Source of the DNA: Haliclona indistincta
Lineage: Eukaryota > Porifera > Demospongiae > Haplosclerida > Chalinidae
DNA: 64,000 bases
Direction: 5' to 3'
Assembly: GCA_964017065.1 (NCBI GenBank)
Contig: OZ024783.1
Coordinates: 8,224,391-8,288,390, forward strand
A program made the position numbers and the translations under genes. This document shows positions 1-11,863 of the stretch, in pieces (position 1 is the first letter of the stretch; each line of letters starts with the position of its first letter). Below the pieces are notes generated by a model, which ran no database searches, was not told the origin of the DNA, and was given only the letters and a program-made list of their open reading frames with translations.

Positions 1-581
1 ATCAAAGTGCTAAAATGCTTGGGACAAGCACTACACTTATAAATTCAACATTTGGGACTTTCGACAGAGTGGTTGAAGAGTGCGGGGTAGTTCTAGGCCA
101 TAATTTTGGAGGGTATATAAATTATTCATTGAAGGTGTGGTCATTATGTAATAGTAAGCTAGAATAAGTGACATTACATACATCTACTGTACTCAATATA
201 GAGCATAAACTATAACAGCACAACAACGAGCAAGTGAAAGTACTGTTAAAATCTTTGGAAATTTTTTGCAAAAACAACCACAGCTCATCTATAATGATGC
301 TTGTGAGTACGAGAAGGATGTTTTTGCAATCGTTAGTCAAGAGTTTTACATTTCATGCTATTTATTTTTCATTAAAAACCACTTGTAATGTTATTTTGAT
401 GCATATCGAAACTACAAAATTGGCTAACTGCCAAAAACAGGATTGCACTGAAAAACATAATCATTAATTACAGTATTTATATAGCACAGTGAGCAGTATA
501 TAACAGTCAATACAGAGAGACTACTATTCAGGTTGAACAAGTTTTTGTGTGTCTGAGAACTTCTACTACTACCACAAGACA

Positions 582-1469
582 ATGAAGGTGACTGGACAGA
601 CGTACAGCTACTACTTCACAAGAGAATACCTGCCACCATCCATCTTCTTCATCTTGAGCATAGCAATAACGCTCCTTCTTATTCCGGTACAACTGAAGCT
701 CAAACGTAGCCCTATATTAAAGCGATATTTCAAGACAGAATTCTTGATAAAATATGTTTTCAGCACTATGCTGAACAAACACAAAGATGGAAATGGAAAA
801 ACGGTTTACACTATATTGAACTACAAAGTTCCAAGAAGATACGAGGTGATGATGCTAGCTATGTCGCTTTCTCTGATAGGACTTGCAGGAACATCGTTTT
901 GGAATGCTTTTCTATTTGATAAATCTTACATTTGCAGCTCTGATCCGAAATTAGCTTGCTTTCCTACACAGCCCAATATAACTACTCCACGCTTGGACTG
1001 CTCTGACACAAGCTATTTGGAAGACAACAACATCACCTCCATCATCTGCTACCGGTTTGCATACAAAATAAACAAATCAGCTGGAGCTGCACTTGTCGTA
1101 ATAGTAATGAATGGCCTGTTTATTACTATCCTCACTTTGATTCTTCTCAAACTCTCTAATGGAAGTGAATGGACCAAATGTCATGCAGTGCGAACTGTAG
1201 CTTTTCAGACCACTATAGTAGTGCTGATAGCCGTGTACATAGGTGTTTTAGCATATTTATTTCCAACTGCAGGACATTACACCATTGAAAAAAGAATATT
1301 TACAATTGCAGGAAATGTATTTGTACTTTATACAATACTATACAGCACAGTGCTCTTTCCATGGTGGTCCTTTAAAAAGATGAAAGACAACGAAGAAGTC
1401 GATAAGGACAATGATGAAGAGAGCAATGGAGAATATAGAAGAATGACAGGAACATCAATACCAATATGA
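582..1469 (+). CDS. five-TM array family protein, copy 1 (ACFP class)
   Basis: Single-exon gene of 295 residues and unknown function. The start is taken at the ATG of 'MKVTGQTYSYYF', because the next copies begin at the equivalent Met and the reading frame upstream has only a GTG. Predicted membrane segments lie near residues 20-37, 89-112, 168-190, 205-227 and 240-262. The loop between segments 1 and 2 is basic, so I infer N-terminus out and C-terminus in. The loop between segments 2 and 3 has Cys118, Cys126, Cys140 and Cys156 and NxT sites at Asn132 and Asn150, fitting a disulfide-bonded extracellular loop. 'FPWWSF' ends segment 5, followed by an acidic tail ending 'TSIPI'. The gene is a near-duplicate of the next one, and upstream and downstream flanks are duplicated too. 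Nothing in it is broken. A receptor, channel subunit or adhesion role are all possible. Confidence 0.8.
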   Translation: MKVTGQTYSYYFTREYLPPSIFFILSIAITLLLIPVQLKLKRSPILKRYFKTEFLIKYVFSTMLNKHKDGNGKTVYTILNYKVPRRYEVMMLAMSLSLIGLAGTSFWNAFLFDKSYICSSDPKLACFPTQPNITTPRLDCSDTSYLEDNNITSIICYRFAYKINKSAGAALVVIVMNGLFITILTLILLKLSNGSEWTKCHAVRTVAFQTTIVVLIAVYIGVLAYLFPTAGHYTIEKRIFTIAGNVFVLYTILYSTVLFPWWSFKKMKDNEEVDKDNDEESNGEYRRMTGTSIPI

Positions 1470-1964
1470 GTCAGAAGATCTCTAAAGCTTTGCATGATAC
1501 ATTGTGGTAGCTATGTGACAAACTTATGACAATGACTAGTCATTTTTAATGCTAATATTATGTGTTATATAGCTGCAAACTGCTTTTTGATTTTTCTTGC
1601 ATACATGCATTTTCAGTTGAACATTAAATTTTTGTCAATTACATTTAAAGCTGTACGATACTAGTAGTGAATTTATTCATGACACAAAAATCAATTTAAT
1701 TACTTTATACAGTGTGTAGTCACAGTACCAGTAACAACGTCACGAGTGCACATAAAAAGCATTGCAGTTGCATTAGTTTGAGTTTATAAACTATTCATCA
1801 AGCAATGCAGACTGTATAGCATCGTAGAGAGTGAGCGTTGATACAGATAAATTGTCCAACAGTTTTGTACATTGCAATAAAAAACAGGACACCCAAGTCT
1901 ATACACAAAGTATAAGTACAATATCACGGCGTCTGTATGTGGTGTGTGCATTTTCTCAGACTCC

Positions 1965-2055
1965 ATAATTATCGGTATAAATGCTCCTCTTACTCACTTT
2001 ACAGCTTTCATCAGCATTTTCTTTATCTTTGTTCTTCAGCATTTTATTGCGGTAT
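1965..2055 (-). pseudogene. remnant of five-TM gene C-terminal tail, inverted
   Basis: Read on the minus strand, this stretch resembles the acidic tail coding region of copies 1 and 2: a run encoding Lys/Asp/Glu residues, then 'ADESCKVSKR', then a weak match to the TSIPI end. The sequence beyond it (about 1790-1960) matches the sequence beyond the clearer minus-strand remnant at 4245-4437, which supports shared descent. Only the tail survives. The identification rests on the neighbouring better copy. Confidence 0.4.
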
Positions 2056-2800
2056 TCTTTTCATTAATTTAAAAAAAGACACAATTGGCACAATCTTAAT
2101 ACCTTTGGTATTCTACTATGAAACCCATCAAGAAAAAAGAAGAAAACGAAGAAGAAGCAGCCAAAGAAGAAAAACACAAGCATAAACAAGAGAATAAAAA
2201 ACATGAAGAAAAGAAATTCAGAGAGCAAGAGCACAAGAATGTCGTACGTACTCACTTGTCTGGTTTGTAGTACCACCTATAATGTTTATTTTGAATATGA
2301 AACTGCACTTATAGATTCAATATTTGGGACTTTCGACAGAGTGGTTGAAGAGTGCGGGGTAGTTCTAGACCATAATTTAGGAGGGTACATAAGTATCCAA
2401 AGAAGGTGTGGTCAATATGTAATAATAAGCTAGAATAAGTGACTTTACATACACCTACTAGAGCATAAAATAGAATGAGCAAGTGAAATTTTTCAAAAAA
2501 GTACCAAAAAACAAGCTAATCTATGCTGGTGCCAGAAGGACGTTTTTGCAATTGCCAGCCAAGAGTTTACATTTCATGGTATTTATTATTCGTTAAAAAC
2601 CACTAGCAATGTTATTCTGCTGCATATCGAAAATACAAAATTGGCTAACTGCCAAAAACAGGATTGCACTGAAAAACGTGGTCATTAATTACAGTATTCA
2701 TAGAGCACAGTGAGCAATAATATAACAGTCAACACAGAGAGACTACTATTCAGGTTGAATGAGTTTTTGCGGGTCTGAGAACTTCTACTACTACAAGACA

Positions 2801-3682
2801 ATGAAGGTGACTGGACAGACGTACAGCTACTACTTCACAAGAGAGTATTTACCGCCATCCATCTTCTTTATCATGTGCATAATAATAACGCTCCTTCTTA
2901 TTCCAGTACAACTTTTACTCAAACGTAGCCCTATATTGAAGCGCCATTTCAAGGCAGACTTCTTAATAAAGCATGTTTTCAGTTCAGTGCTGAATAAACA
3001 TAGAAACAGAAATGGGAAAACAGTTTATACTATATTGGACTACAAAGTTCCAAAGAGCTACAAGGTCATGATGCTGGCTATAGCACTTTCTCTGATAGGA
3101 GTTGCAGGAAAGACGTTTTGGATTGTCTTTTTATTTGAAAAATCCTACATTTGCAGCACTGATCCAAAATTGGCTTGTTTTCCTGCACAACCAAATCTGA
3201 CAACTCCACGTTTGGACTGCTCTGACACAAGCTATTTGGAAGACAACAACATCACCTCCATCATCTGCTACAGATATATATACAATCTAAGTGGCGCAAC
3301 TGGAGCTGCACTTGGTATAATAGTAATTGATGCTCTGTTTATTATTACCATAACTGTTATACTTCTTAAGCTTTCCAATGGAAGCAAATGGACCAAATGT
3401 CGTGCAGTCCTCGCTGTATCTTTTCAGATCACTATAGTAGCAGTGGTAGCAGTGTACATAGCTATTCTAGTGTATATAATTCCAACTGCAGGAAATCACA
3501 CTATAGAAAATCAAATTTTTCTTATCACACAAAATGCATTTACTCTTTATACAATACTATACAGCACAGTGCTCTTTCCATGGTGGTCCTTTAAAAAGAT
3601 GAAAGGCAAAAAAGAAGATGATAATGATGAAGAGAGCAATGGAGAATATAGAAGAGTGACAGGAACATCAATACCGATATGA
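2801..3682 (+). CDS. five-TM array family protein, copy 2 (ACFP class)
   Basis: Intact single-exon gene of 293 residues, the closest relative of the gene at 582. The segments, four-cysteine loop, NxT sites, 'FPWWSF' motif and acidic 'DEESNGEY' tail ending 'TSIPI' are all kept. An in-frame ATG 42 bases upstream (2759) would add 14 residues. Copy 1 lacks that ATG (its equivalent codon reads AAC), so the shared MKV start is preferred. About 430 bp of upstream sequence also matches the upstream of copy 1, so the promoter was probably duplicated with the gene. Function unknown. Confidence 0.8.
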   Translation: MKVTGQTYSYYFTREYLPPSIFFIMCIIITLLLIPVQLLLKRSPILKRHFKADFLIKHVFSSVLNKHRNRNGKTVYTILDYKVPKSYKVMMLAIALSLIGVAGKTFWIVFLFEKSYICSTDPKLACFPAQPNLTTPRLDCSDTSYLEDNNITSIICYRYIYNLSGATGAALGIIVIDALFIITITVILLKLSNGSKWTKCRAVLAVSFQITIVAVVAVYIAILVYIIPTAGNHTIENQIFLITQNAFTLYTILYSTVLFPWWSFKKMKGKKEDDNDEESNGEYRRVTGTSIPI

Positions 3683-4244
3683 GTCAGAGAAGATCCTTAA
3701 AGCTTTGCATGATACAGTGTATGTAGCTATAGATTTCTGACAATGATTCAAGTCATTTTGATGCTCATATTTTGTGTTACAAAGATTGCTTGTAAGCTAC
3801 AAACTGCTTTTTGATTTTTCTAGCATATACGTGCACGTTTTGAACATCAATTACATTTACAGCTCATTAAATTTTGTACACTCATTAAATACACTAGTAG
3901 TGAATTTGTATATGTTACAAATCAATTTCATTATACAATTTTTAGTCATAACATCAGTAACCACACCACGAGTGTATTCAAACATGCATAAAAGTTTACA
4001 TTGCAGTTGTATTCGTTTGAAAACTAGCAATTTACAAACTCTTCCAATAAAACATCAACCATTGCAGGCTGTATAGCATCGTAGTGAGGCTTGTTGGTCA
4101 TGTTGAAACAGCAGACATGAGAGTTGATACAGAAACTTGAGTTTTTACATACAACGTGGTACATTGCAGTAAAAAAACGGAACAGACAAGTCTATACACA
4201 AAGTATAAGTACAATATCACGGAGCATCTGTGTGAGGTGTGTGA

Positions 4245-4437
4245 ATTTTCTCAGACTCATAATTGGTATTGATGTTCCTTTTGCGCTTATGTACTCTCTA
4301 TTACTCTCCTCATCACTGTTGTGATTTATTTTTTGAAAAGACCACCAAGAAAAGAGCAAATTGCTGTACATTGTTATGTTCATAGCCACAGTGAGCATTG
4401 CACGATGCTTGCTGCTTCCACTTCTGTTAAAGTTTTA
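4245..4437 (-). pseudogene. remnant of five-TM gene, C-terminal part with internal deletion
   Basis: The minus strand encodes the start of the third cytoplasmic loop and TM4 ('SIVQCSLWL' in one frame, 'MLTVAMN' in another). It then jumps straight to 'YSNLLFSWWSF', the usual 'YSTVLFPWWSF' end of TM5, followed by 'SDEESNREYISAKGTSIPI'. The region coding TM4, the last extracellular loop and most of TM5 has been deleted, and frames disagree before the deletion. The tail matches copies 1 and 2, so this is an inverted relic of their subfamily. Confidence 0.65.
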
Positions 4438-6040
4438 GGCCAGAGTTTGTTCGCCTTTGCGGACAAAGTTGAGCAAACACAATTTCTCACTTTTTTATAT
4501 ACAGTACCAGTAGCCACTAATACAGCATGAGTGCAGTCGAACAAGAAAATAGAATTGCAATCCCATATCATGTGAGTGGATTTGAGAAAAGGGTCATTTC
4601 AATCGCTCTTACAATTTTTGAACGCACACCAGTTTTAAAGTGGCTGCTACTCAGTCAAACATTAACTCAGTGAAATAATTTGTGTACAGTATGTGATCAT
4701 TCTGCGTGCTGTGTATCAAATTATAGAGCCATGGTATTAAATTTAGCTATTTGGCAGCATGTTGAGAAGATGCGTTCGTTCGAAAAGTGTAGGAGAAAAG
4801 TGACCCAAATCCGTTCACATAATTATTTGAACATAGTACTGTTGCATTATCATGTGAAAGCAAACATTGATGTATTTACATCCACATTATGTATAAAATT
4901 ATTCACTTCAATGTTACCGAAAACACACTTCAAAAACCTGTTTAATCAATAAATAAATAAACAGTAATAATTATGTAAAAATTAAAATACAAGAATTTAG
5001 TTATATCAGAGCATACCACGTGACCTCCAGCCAATCGGATTGCTTGCTTGCAATGTGTAACCTGCCAGTACATAATCACACTTTTCGTGCACTAAGTTCT
5101 TCATGCACACTTTGAGGTGTATTACGCGATTCAAAGTACTCATGCAGATAATGCTACATAATGCTTAAGACATAATGCAGATTCTTGTTGATTCTTGCAG
5201 ATAATGCACTTGCATTCAGCTCATGCATTATCTCGTGTTTCAACCATTTTAATCATGCCCTCGACACCGGCCCTCGTACTTTTATAATCGCATAATGCAC
5301 TGCCATGTGTGATTAACTATTGCTTATGCTGATCTGGAGGCTTTAAGCACACAGAAATAACCCCCCAATTTGTGTCAATGTTGAAGTGATGTAACAGTGT
5401 TGTGAACGGAGTACAACGGACTTGTATATGCCTGTGTCTGTAAATGGCTATGCTCACATGTAATTTGTGTGTTTGACAACAGTAGAGGTGCTGAGCAAAG
5501 CTACAGATGGTACAGAAGCATGAGATGCTTGACACTCACGCATGTGGTAAACTCACATTAAAAACAGTCACACTACACTCAAGGTGTATCTCAAAACTCT
5601 GCGAAATCAGAAATTAAGTTTCCATGAATGATAGTACATTATGAAGACATCACCATGACCGACCAATGTACAATAGCTTAAAATCAAGAAATCTCCATTT
5701 CTTGGCTCTCCTTACGTCACCAGTAAATAGCTTCATTGCTATTATATTCATACCTTGATGGTGAAACAAATATTGTGAGAAATAGTACTTTTCATCTCTG
5801 ATATGATTTCAGATTCCATTCCTGTCATGTCACTGCATAGTTGATGTAGTTTCGCTCAAAACAAAGCCCACAGCTATCCTTAAAACACAGGATTATCAAC
5901 AAGAATCAGCTAAGTTCATGCCCGCAGCATAAAAAGGAAAGTGAGCTATTACTCTATTACTGTGGATGTTTGCATTGTGGAAGACAACAGTTATTGTTTA
6001 TCAAGATCTACAAAAGACGTTTTTTTTTTGACACAGCAAA
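4438..6040. other. no gene recognised; AT-rich flank
   Basis: Only short open frames without recognisable features. From about 5740 the sequence is homologous to the upstream region of the pseudogene at 12944 (starting about 12655), so the final 300 bases are a duplicated 5' flank. Confidence 0.5.
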
Positions 6041-6878
6041 ATGGAAACAACAGGGCAGGTCTACAGCTACTACTTCACAAGAGAATACTGTCCACAAATT
6101 GTTCTATTGATTCTGTGGGCACTAGCGCTACTACTTATTCCCGTACAGCTGATGCTCAATCGGAGCCACAAGGTACAGCGCCATTGCATCACACAATTCT
6201 TGATAGAGAATGTCTTTAGCATTATGTTGAACAAACGCATTGACAGAGATGGTAAAGAGGTCTGCACCATATTGAACTACAGAGTCCCAGATAGATACAA
6301 GGTCCTGATGTTGGCTATGGTGCTCACTCTCATGGGAGTTGCGTGGGTGCTGTTCTGGGATATTTTTCTCTTCCAAGAAACACACTATTGTAGCACTGAT
6401 CCAGACCTGGCTTGCTTTCCTGCATATCCTAACATGACCACTTCACGCTTGGACTGCTCTGATACAAGCTATTTAGAAGTCAACAACATCACTTCCGTCA
6501 TCTGCTACAGGTTTGTGTACAGATTAGGCCTTGCTACTAGAGCTGCTTTTGGTGTGGTAACCACTATTACTATGATCAATGTTACTATCACCTTGCTCCT
6601 TCTCAAAGTGGATGGAACAAGCATCGTGCAGTGCTCACTATAGCTATACAGATCACTACTGTAGCGATAGCAGTGAGTGCCGCCATAGCAATATATGTGG
6701 TTGATAGGAGCACGTCCTCTGTTGAAATACAAGCAATCAGAATCGTGAGGGACTCGTCAGTCATATACAGTGATATGTAGTACTGTGCTGTTTCCATGGT
6801 GGTCCTTCAAAAAAATGAAAGACAATGAAAACGAAGAGGATTATTACATCGAAGAACAAGATAAAACAAGAAGAATAG
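6041..6878 (+). pseudogene. five-TM array family, disrupted copy (QDKQEE-tail subfamily)
   Basis: Opens with 'METTGQVYSYYFTREY' at a good start context (caaaATGG) and reads in frame through TM1, TM2, the four-cysteine loop and TM3. A deletion of about 13 bases relative to the sister copy at 12944 then removes the 'VSNGSG' codons just after 'LLLLK' and shifts the frame, so the protein stops after 200 residues. Downstream the sequence still encodes TM4, TM5 with 'FPWWSF' and an acidic tail in another frame, with a further stop in 'gatatgtagtac'. It is most simply a recent pseudogene. A truncated three-segment protein cannot be excluded. Confidence 0.75.
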
Positions 6879-7880
6879 GAATCTTAGAATAGGAAACAAG
6901 AAGAATAGGAATCGTGACTGTAAATCGGATAATTCCCTCGTAGGGGTGATATAACTATTACGTAGGACAAGAAACTAGCTCAAAAATGGTTTATAGTCTA
7001 AGTGCTGTAAAAAACCACGCCACATGTACATGGGTTATGATACTTGCTGTTGAGTTGATCTAAACTGCAGGACAGCTCTAAGAGTTTGTTGACATCTTAA
7101 AATAACTTCAAAAAGCCTACAAAATGGGTACATGTGTTTGTAGTCACGCCCACATGACTCACCTTCGAATTTCAGCTGGTAACCTTTGCTGCACGGTTAA
7201 CCAGGAGAGATTTTTGACTAGAAAAATGCTTATCCGTACGATGTCGATTATTCCTAAATAATTCCTTGGTGTAGAATATTGTGCAACGATTCAAGCTGTA
7301 TTATACATTGAGACACACTCATTGATGGATCAGAGCGAGTTTCATGCTGCTAGCGTTGCTCTGTCACGAGCTGCAGATAAAAGAAAGTCGCTCATTAATA
7401 TTCATAAAAACCGGTACACCACCACCTTAACGACCAATGGCAGATTGCTAATCACAATTCTTAATTATGCCGAGGTGGGCGGAGCCACGTAGGCATACAG
7501 TAGTTTGTTCGTGTGTGTGTGTGTGTGTGTGTTAGCAATGCGCATCTCAGCAACCACTTGCTACTAAGCGCTGTAATTAGCAACACAGGTAGATCTCAGT
7601 GGTTTATGAAAAACAAATTTGACAGAATTGCGATTAAAGGCTTTGTTTTCGATGATTTGCTCGCCTGGACTGCCGTTGCTCGCGTTTGGGCTACCTTCAG
7701 AGACAATACTGTCCACAGCTGGCTACATCGCGCTTGATATATGACAGTGCAGCTCATACGACTCCATAAGCAGCAATGAACTAATGAGCGAAAGCGTCTT
7801 CACTCGTCGAGTGTGCCTGGGCGAGCAAGCGTTGATACAGTCTATGCAGGTCAGTCAGCTTGTACTTTTATTACAACTAA
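6879..7880. other. non-coding stretch with (GT)n microsatellite
   Basis: No convincing gene. A GT dinucleotide run lies at 7511-7532. The short open frame starting in the GT run has no recognisable domain. Confidence 0.5.
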
Positions 7881-8428
7881 GGCCTCGGTCACACTACGAT
7901 AAAATTGGCGACAACGACAAGATCGACGTCATTTTCTCCGGGTATGTCCGTTATATTCGTTGTCGTGCCATAGTCGTACAGAAGACATTGTCGCTCCATT
8001 GGAGCCCAAGATTACGACTGCGACAGCTGCTATGACTGCGACAAAGATAGATCAAGCCAAATGTGCATGCTAGAATCCCAAGCTAACCAAATATCGAACA
8101 AAGATGATCTAACAGCTCTACTGAGAGACTGACAAACTGGTGATCGTGAGGAAAACCGGCGGGAGCGTCGTGGTCCGTGTCAAGAAGGGCCGACGATCAG
8201 CTTGCTGGCTTCGAAAAAGGACTCATGCCATAAAATACAGTGAACTGTACACTCTCGAAACCCTTGTTAGTTGGCAAAGGCAAGTAGCAAAGCGGTAGTC
8301 AGCCAAGACGTTACAACAGCAAGGCTTCCATCTTTGGTAGTGTCGGGTAGTGTGACCACGTGCATTTGCTGTCGGTGACCGTGATCGCAGTGATTTGCCG
8401 TCAACGCTATCGTAGTGTGACCGAGGCC
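7881..8428. mobile_element. PIF/Harbinger-like MITE
   Basis: A 548 bp non-coding element whose ends are inverted repeats (GGCCTCGGTCACACTACGAT at the left, its near-complement at the right). It is flanked on both sides by TAA (7878-7880 and 8429-8431). A three-base TWA target duplication is characteristic of PIF/Harbinger elements, so the assignment follows from that and from terminal structure. A second copy sits at 14087-14615 in opposite orientation. Confidence 0.75.
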
Positions 8429-8834
8429 TAACATGGTTCTGCTGTTTGCATGCTTCTATATTTCTGCTGCTTGCATTTTGAAATACTAGATATCGCCAAG
8501 AATAAATAATCTTACAGAGTTAGAGTATTCTCTGAATTATTGCATGTTTATCTGAAGAAAACAGGATAATTATACAAAATATGCAAAATTTACATATTTT
8601 GTATAATAAACTATCATACTGTTTATGCATAGCCGCTCTAAGATGTAAAAACATGGTTTAATATGCAAACAGAAATTTATATGTTGCAGTGCCACTTGGA
8701 TTTTTAAGTATAAACTTACGGCTTTCCGGCAGGTATGCATTAAACCTACTTTGTTTTGCTTAAAACTCATGATAGTAGAACTAATATTGAGTTGGTGAGC
8801 AACCTGTCGGTGCTGTAGCTATAAGCAGCTATAC
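8429..8834. other. upstream region of NIDO-FN3 gene with a repeat shared downstream
   Basis: No gene. About 70 bases near 8550-8625 (aaaacaggat... ttgtataataaactatc) resemble 11990-12060 on the far side of the NIDO-FN3 gene, in the same orientation. Confidence 0.5.
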
Positions 8835-11800
8835 ATGCTTTGTCAAATGTTCTCCTTTTCAAGCAATTTCAGTATCTTTGTCTCGGTTCTTGTGGCAGCA
8901 ACTTATACCCTTCCCTTCACCATTGGTAAGTCTTGGTTCACTTCTGTAGGTTATTGATTCATGCATGAACCTGGCTAGTTTTTGCATGCTATTTGCTAGT
9001 CATGTAAATTTGGTTAATTATGAGTATTAGCTATAGGTCACGATGACTAGTAACATGTCATAATAATGCCCACAGCAATCAATGGAGTGTATGAGCTACC
9101 ATTTCTTGACTTGGGAAATGAATCCCGTGTGCACGCTGAAGGAAAATTCTTTGGAGTTCTTGATGATGCAGTGATGCTCAATGAGACAGAAATACCTTTT
9201 TACAACGACACTGAGACAGAAATTTATGCAAGTTCATGAAAAGTTTTCGCTATGTGTAATCCACACAATTTCTATTAGATTTCAACTCATGGACTCATAA
9301 GTTTTGGTGTTCGATATGTCGAATTTGTCCCACTTGCACTCCCTATCAGTCAAAAGGTTGTTGCTCCATACTGGGATGATATTGATCTGCGTTATAAAGG
9401 ATTGTTCTTGTATGCTGCACTGATTCAAGGCCAAGAGTCTCGTCTTAATAACAGCATCGCTATATTTGATGTTGTTAATGGTTATATCACTGATACTGTG
9501 TTAAAGGGTGCAGCATTTTTTCAAGCTTATTGGATATTAGCAGTACGATGGATTGACACATGCCCATATTTTAATCCCCATTGTAATGAGGTACGTATCA
9601 AAGAATTTTGCAAATAATGAATTAAATTGTCTTGTCTAAATTGTATTGTCGTTACTTGTAGACCAATACAGTTCAAGCAGTGCTGGCAACTGATGGTGTC
9701 ATATCCTACGCCATCTATACATATCAATGTGGGAAATTAAACTGGACATATCATAATGCTGGCATTGGATTTAGTGCCTCTCCTAGCTTTTATGCTGAGC
9801 ATCCCCTCTCTCGCAACTCAAGCGTAAATGAAATTGCCTGCATTAACAAAAATAACTGGAGCAATGTTGCTTATCAAATCAGCATTAATGGTTAGTATCA
9901 TTATGTAAGCATAATTTATAACATTATTTTAAGATTAATTAGATGAGATAGTAATGCTAAATCCCACATCCTTGTTGCACTTTAGATATTGCTGATATAC
10001 TATTCTTTCGATTTTGTTCAACTATCACTCGTTATGTGTTCTATAGCCACAGCAAAACAACCTCGTCAAGTTATGAGTATTGCTGATAATGCAACTTCGA
10101 TTACTGTTAGCTGGAGTGCTCCTGCTGGAGTAATCACCAATTATCAGCTCCAGTGTTCTGATGGGAGTCAAATATTCAACTGGTCTGTAAAGGGCTCACA
10201 GACAACAACCACACTGAATAAACTCCTACCAAACACTAACTACTTCTGTAACATCACAGCTCACAACAGTGTTGGAGGAGGACCTGCAGCAACTACCAAT
10301 GTGACAACTAAAGAAAGCAGTAAGAAGTATGCACAACACATAAATTGTGATATTTAGGTTGCATAAAAAACAATGACAGTTCCAATTTTAATACTCTTCA
10401 AATTCTTATAATAAGTTATCAATCAAATGTGTTGTACAGTCCCTGCAGGACCACCTCGTCAGGTTATGAGTATTGCTGAAAACTCAACATCAATTTTTGT
10501 TAGTTGGATTGCTCCATCAACACCAAATGGAGTGATCACTGAGTACCAGCTCCAGCTGTGTTCTGGTCGTGGGGAAATTTTTAGTCACACTGTCATAGGC
10601 ACACAAATGACAACCACACTAAGTGGACTCCTACCATTCACTAACTACTCCTGTAACATCACAGCTCACACCAGCGTTGGAGGAGGACCTACAGCAACTA
10701 CCAGTGTGACTACTAAAGAAAGCAGTAAGTAGTATGCATGTGACTACAAGCTAATTAAAGTAGTAAAATACTGCACTAGTTCCAGGAAAGATTGAAGACA
10801 TAACGGTGTTAAATCCAGGAAATCAACACACAGTTCTAATAGTAAAATGGGATCCACCTACAGTACCAAATGGAGTAATCACTGGATATCTGCTCAATGT
10901 ATCAACATCATCATCCACTGTGTATTCCATTCAAAATATCACGAATAATACAATAACTCTGACTAGCCTTAGTAAGCTATTTACATTTTTTCAACGCTAT
11001 ATACCCGCATCTCTTTGCAGGTCACTTTGTGCCCTACTATGTGTCTGTTGCTGCATTGACTAGCAAAGGAAATGGAGAATTTCTAACAAAAGTTGCCTTT
11101 ACTTTGCAAGGAAGTACGTATAACTGTCATTTTAATTAATTATTCCAATGGCTATGCAATGCAGTACCAGTCAATGGTCCTCGCAATGTTCAGATTATGA
11201 GACTGATTTCCAATCAATTTGAAGTGAAATGGGAGCCAGTCAGTCTGGAGGAAGCACTTGGATTCATCACTCACTACACAGTGACTGCAGAGCCTGCTAG
11301 CACTCAGAGACGCCAAGCTGGAGGAACATTAAGTGTTACTGTAGGTGCTAACTCTACTAGAGCAGTATTGGATGGGTTGAGCCCTGTACTAACCTATTGG
11401 ATCACAGTGTCAGCTAGTACTGTAGTTGGAACAAGCACTAGTAACAACAGATGTCTTGCTAAACTATCTGGTATTAAGGTCAACTGACATATTGCATCAT
11501 TGTTATTGTTTATCTTTTGCAGCCGCTTCATCATCACCAATAATTTGCTCTTCTTCGACACAAGCTACCACCAGTATTAGCAGCACTACACAACTTATCA
11601 TATCAGCCGTGGCTACATTTCTACTCACTTGCATTGGAACATTTGTGCTCAGTTCTCTGTTTTGCTTGTTAGTAATCAAGAGGTTTTTAAAAGCACAAGC
11701 TCAGAAAAAGCAACTACAAGTGGTAAATGCAATAGAACCTACAGAGAGGATGTATGAAATGGTGAACACTGAGAAAACAGTAGAGGATGTGTATGAGGTT

Positions 11801-11863
11801 ATAGATCATGGCAAAAAAGAAGTGACTTACGAGGAAAATCCTGCTTATGCTATCCACAAATAG
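8835..11863 (+). CDS. NIDO-FN3 single-pass transmembrane receptor-like protein
   Basis: Spliced gene modelled by eye with ten exons: 8835-8925, 9076-9227, 9279-9590, 9662-9890, 10047-10319, 10440-10724, 10780-10971, 11021-11113, 11165-11440 and 11523-11863 (747 residues). Residues 1-25 look like a signal peptide. Residues about 80-245 form a nidogen-type NIDO domain ('STHGLISFG', 'VAPYWDDIDLRY', 'VLATDGVISYAIYTY'). Four FN3 domains follow, at about 262-352, 353-447, 448-542 and 543-634. A membrane segment (about 655-680) and a cytoplasmic tail with five tyrosines (YEMV, YEVI, YEEN, YAIH contexts) complete it. Introns between the FN3 modules are all phase 1. The intron at 9228-9278 starts with GCAAGT, a GC-AG intron. 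An alternative donor at 11471 would add ten residues before the last exon. The likely role is surface adhesion or recognition; ligand unknown. Confidence 0.82.

Larger units (their letters stand above)
1..4440. repeat. tandem segmental duplication carrying copies 1 and 2
   Basis: The sequence from about 41 to 2055 and that from about 2310 to 4440 are homologous in order: the same upstream stretch (around 50-130 and 2322-2400), the same gene, and the same inverted C-terminal relic downstream (1965-2055 and 4245-4437). The offset is about 2.2 kb. This is a direct duplication of gene plus flanks. Confidence 0.7.

Noticed and set aside
549..581. N-terminal extension of the first five-TM gene (SENFYYYHKT)
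   Set aside because: It depends on a GTG start; the sister copies begin at the MKV/MET position.
6600..6640. Introns in the 6041 and 12944 copies
   Set aside because: Alignment of the two shows simple indels of 2-17 bases, and intact paralogues have no introns there.
7513..7737. Open frame starting in the GT microsatellite
   Set aside because: Begins within a simple repeat and has no recognisable features.
11700..11863. ITIM/ITAM motifs in the NIDO-FN3 tail
   Set aside because: Residues at Tyr -2 and the spacing between tyrosines do not satisfy the consensus.
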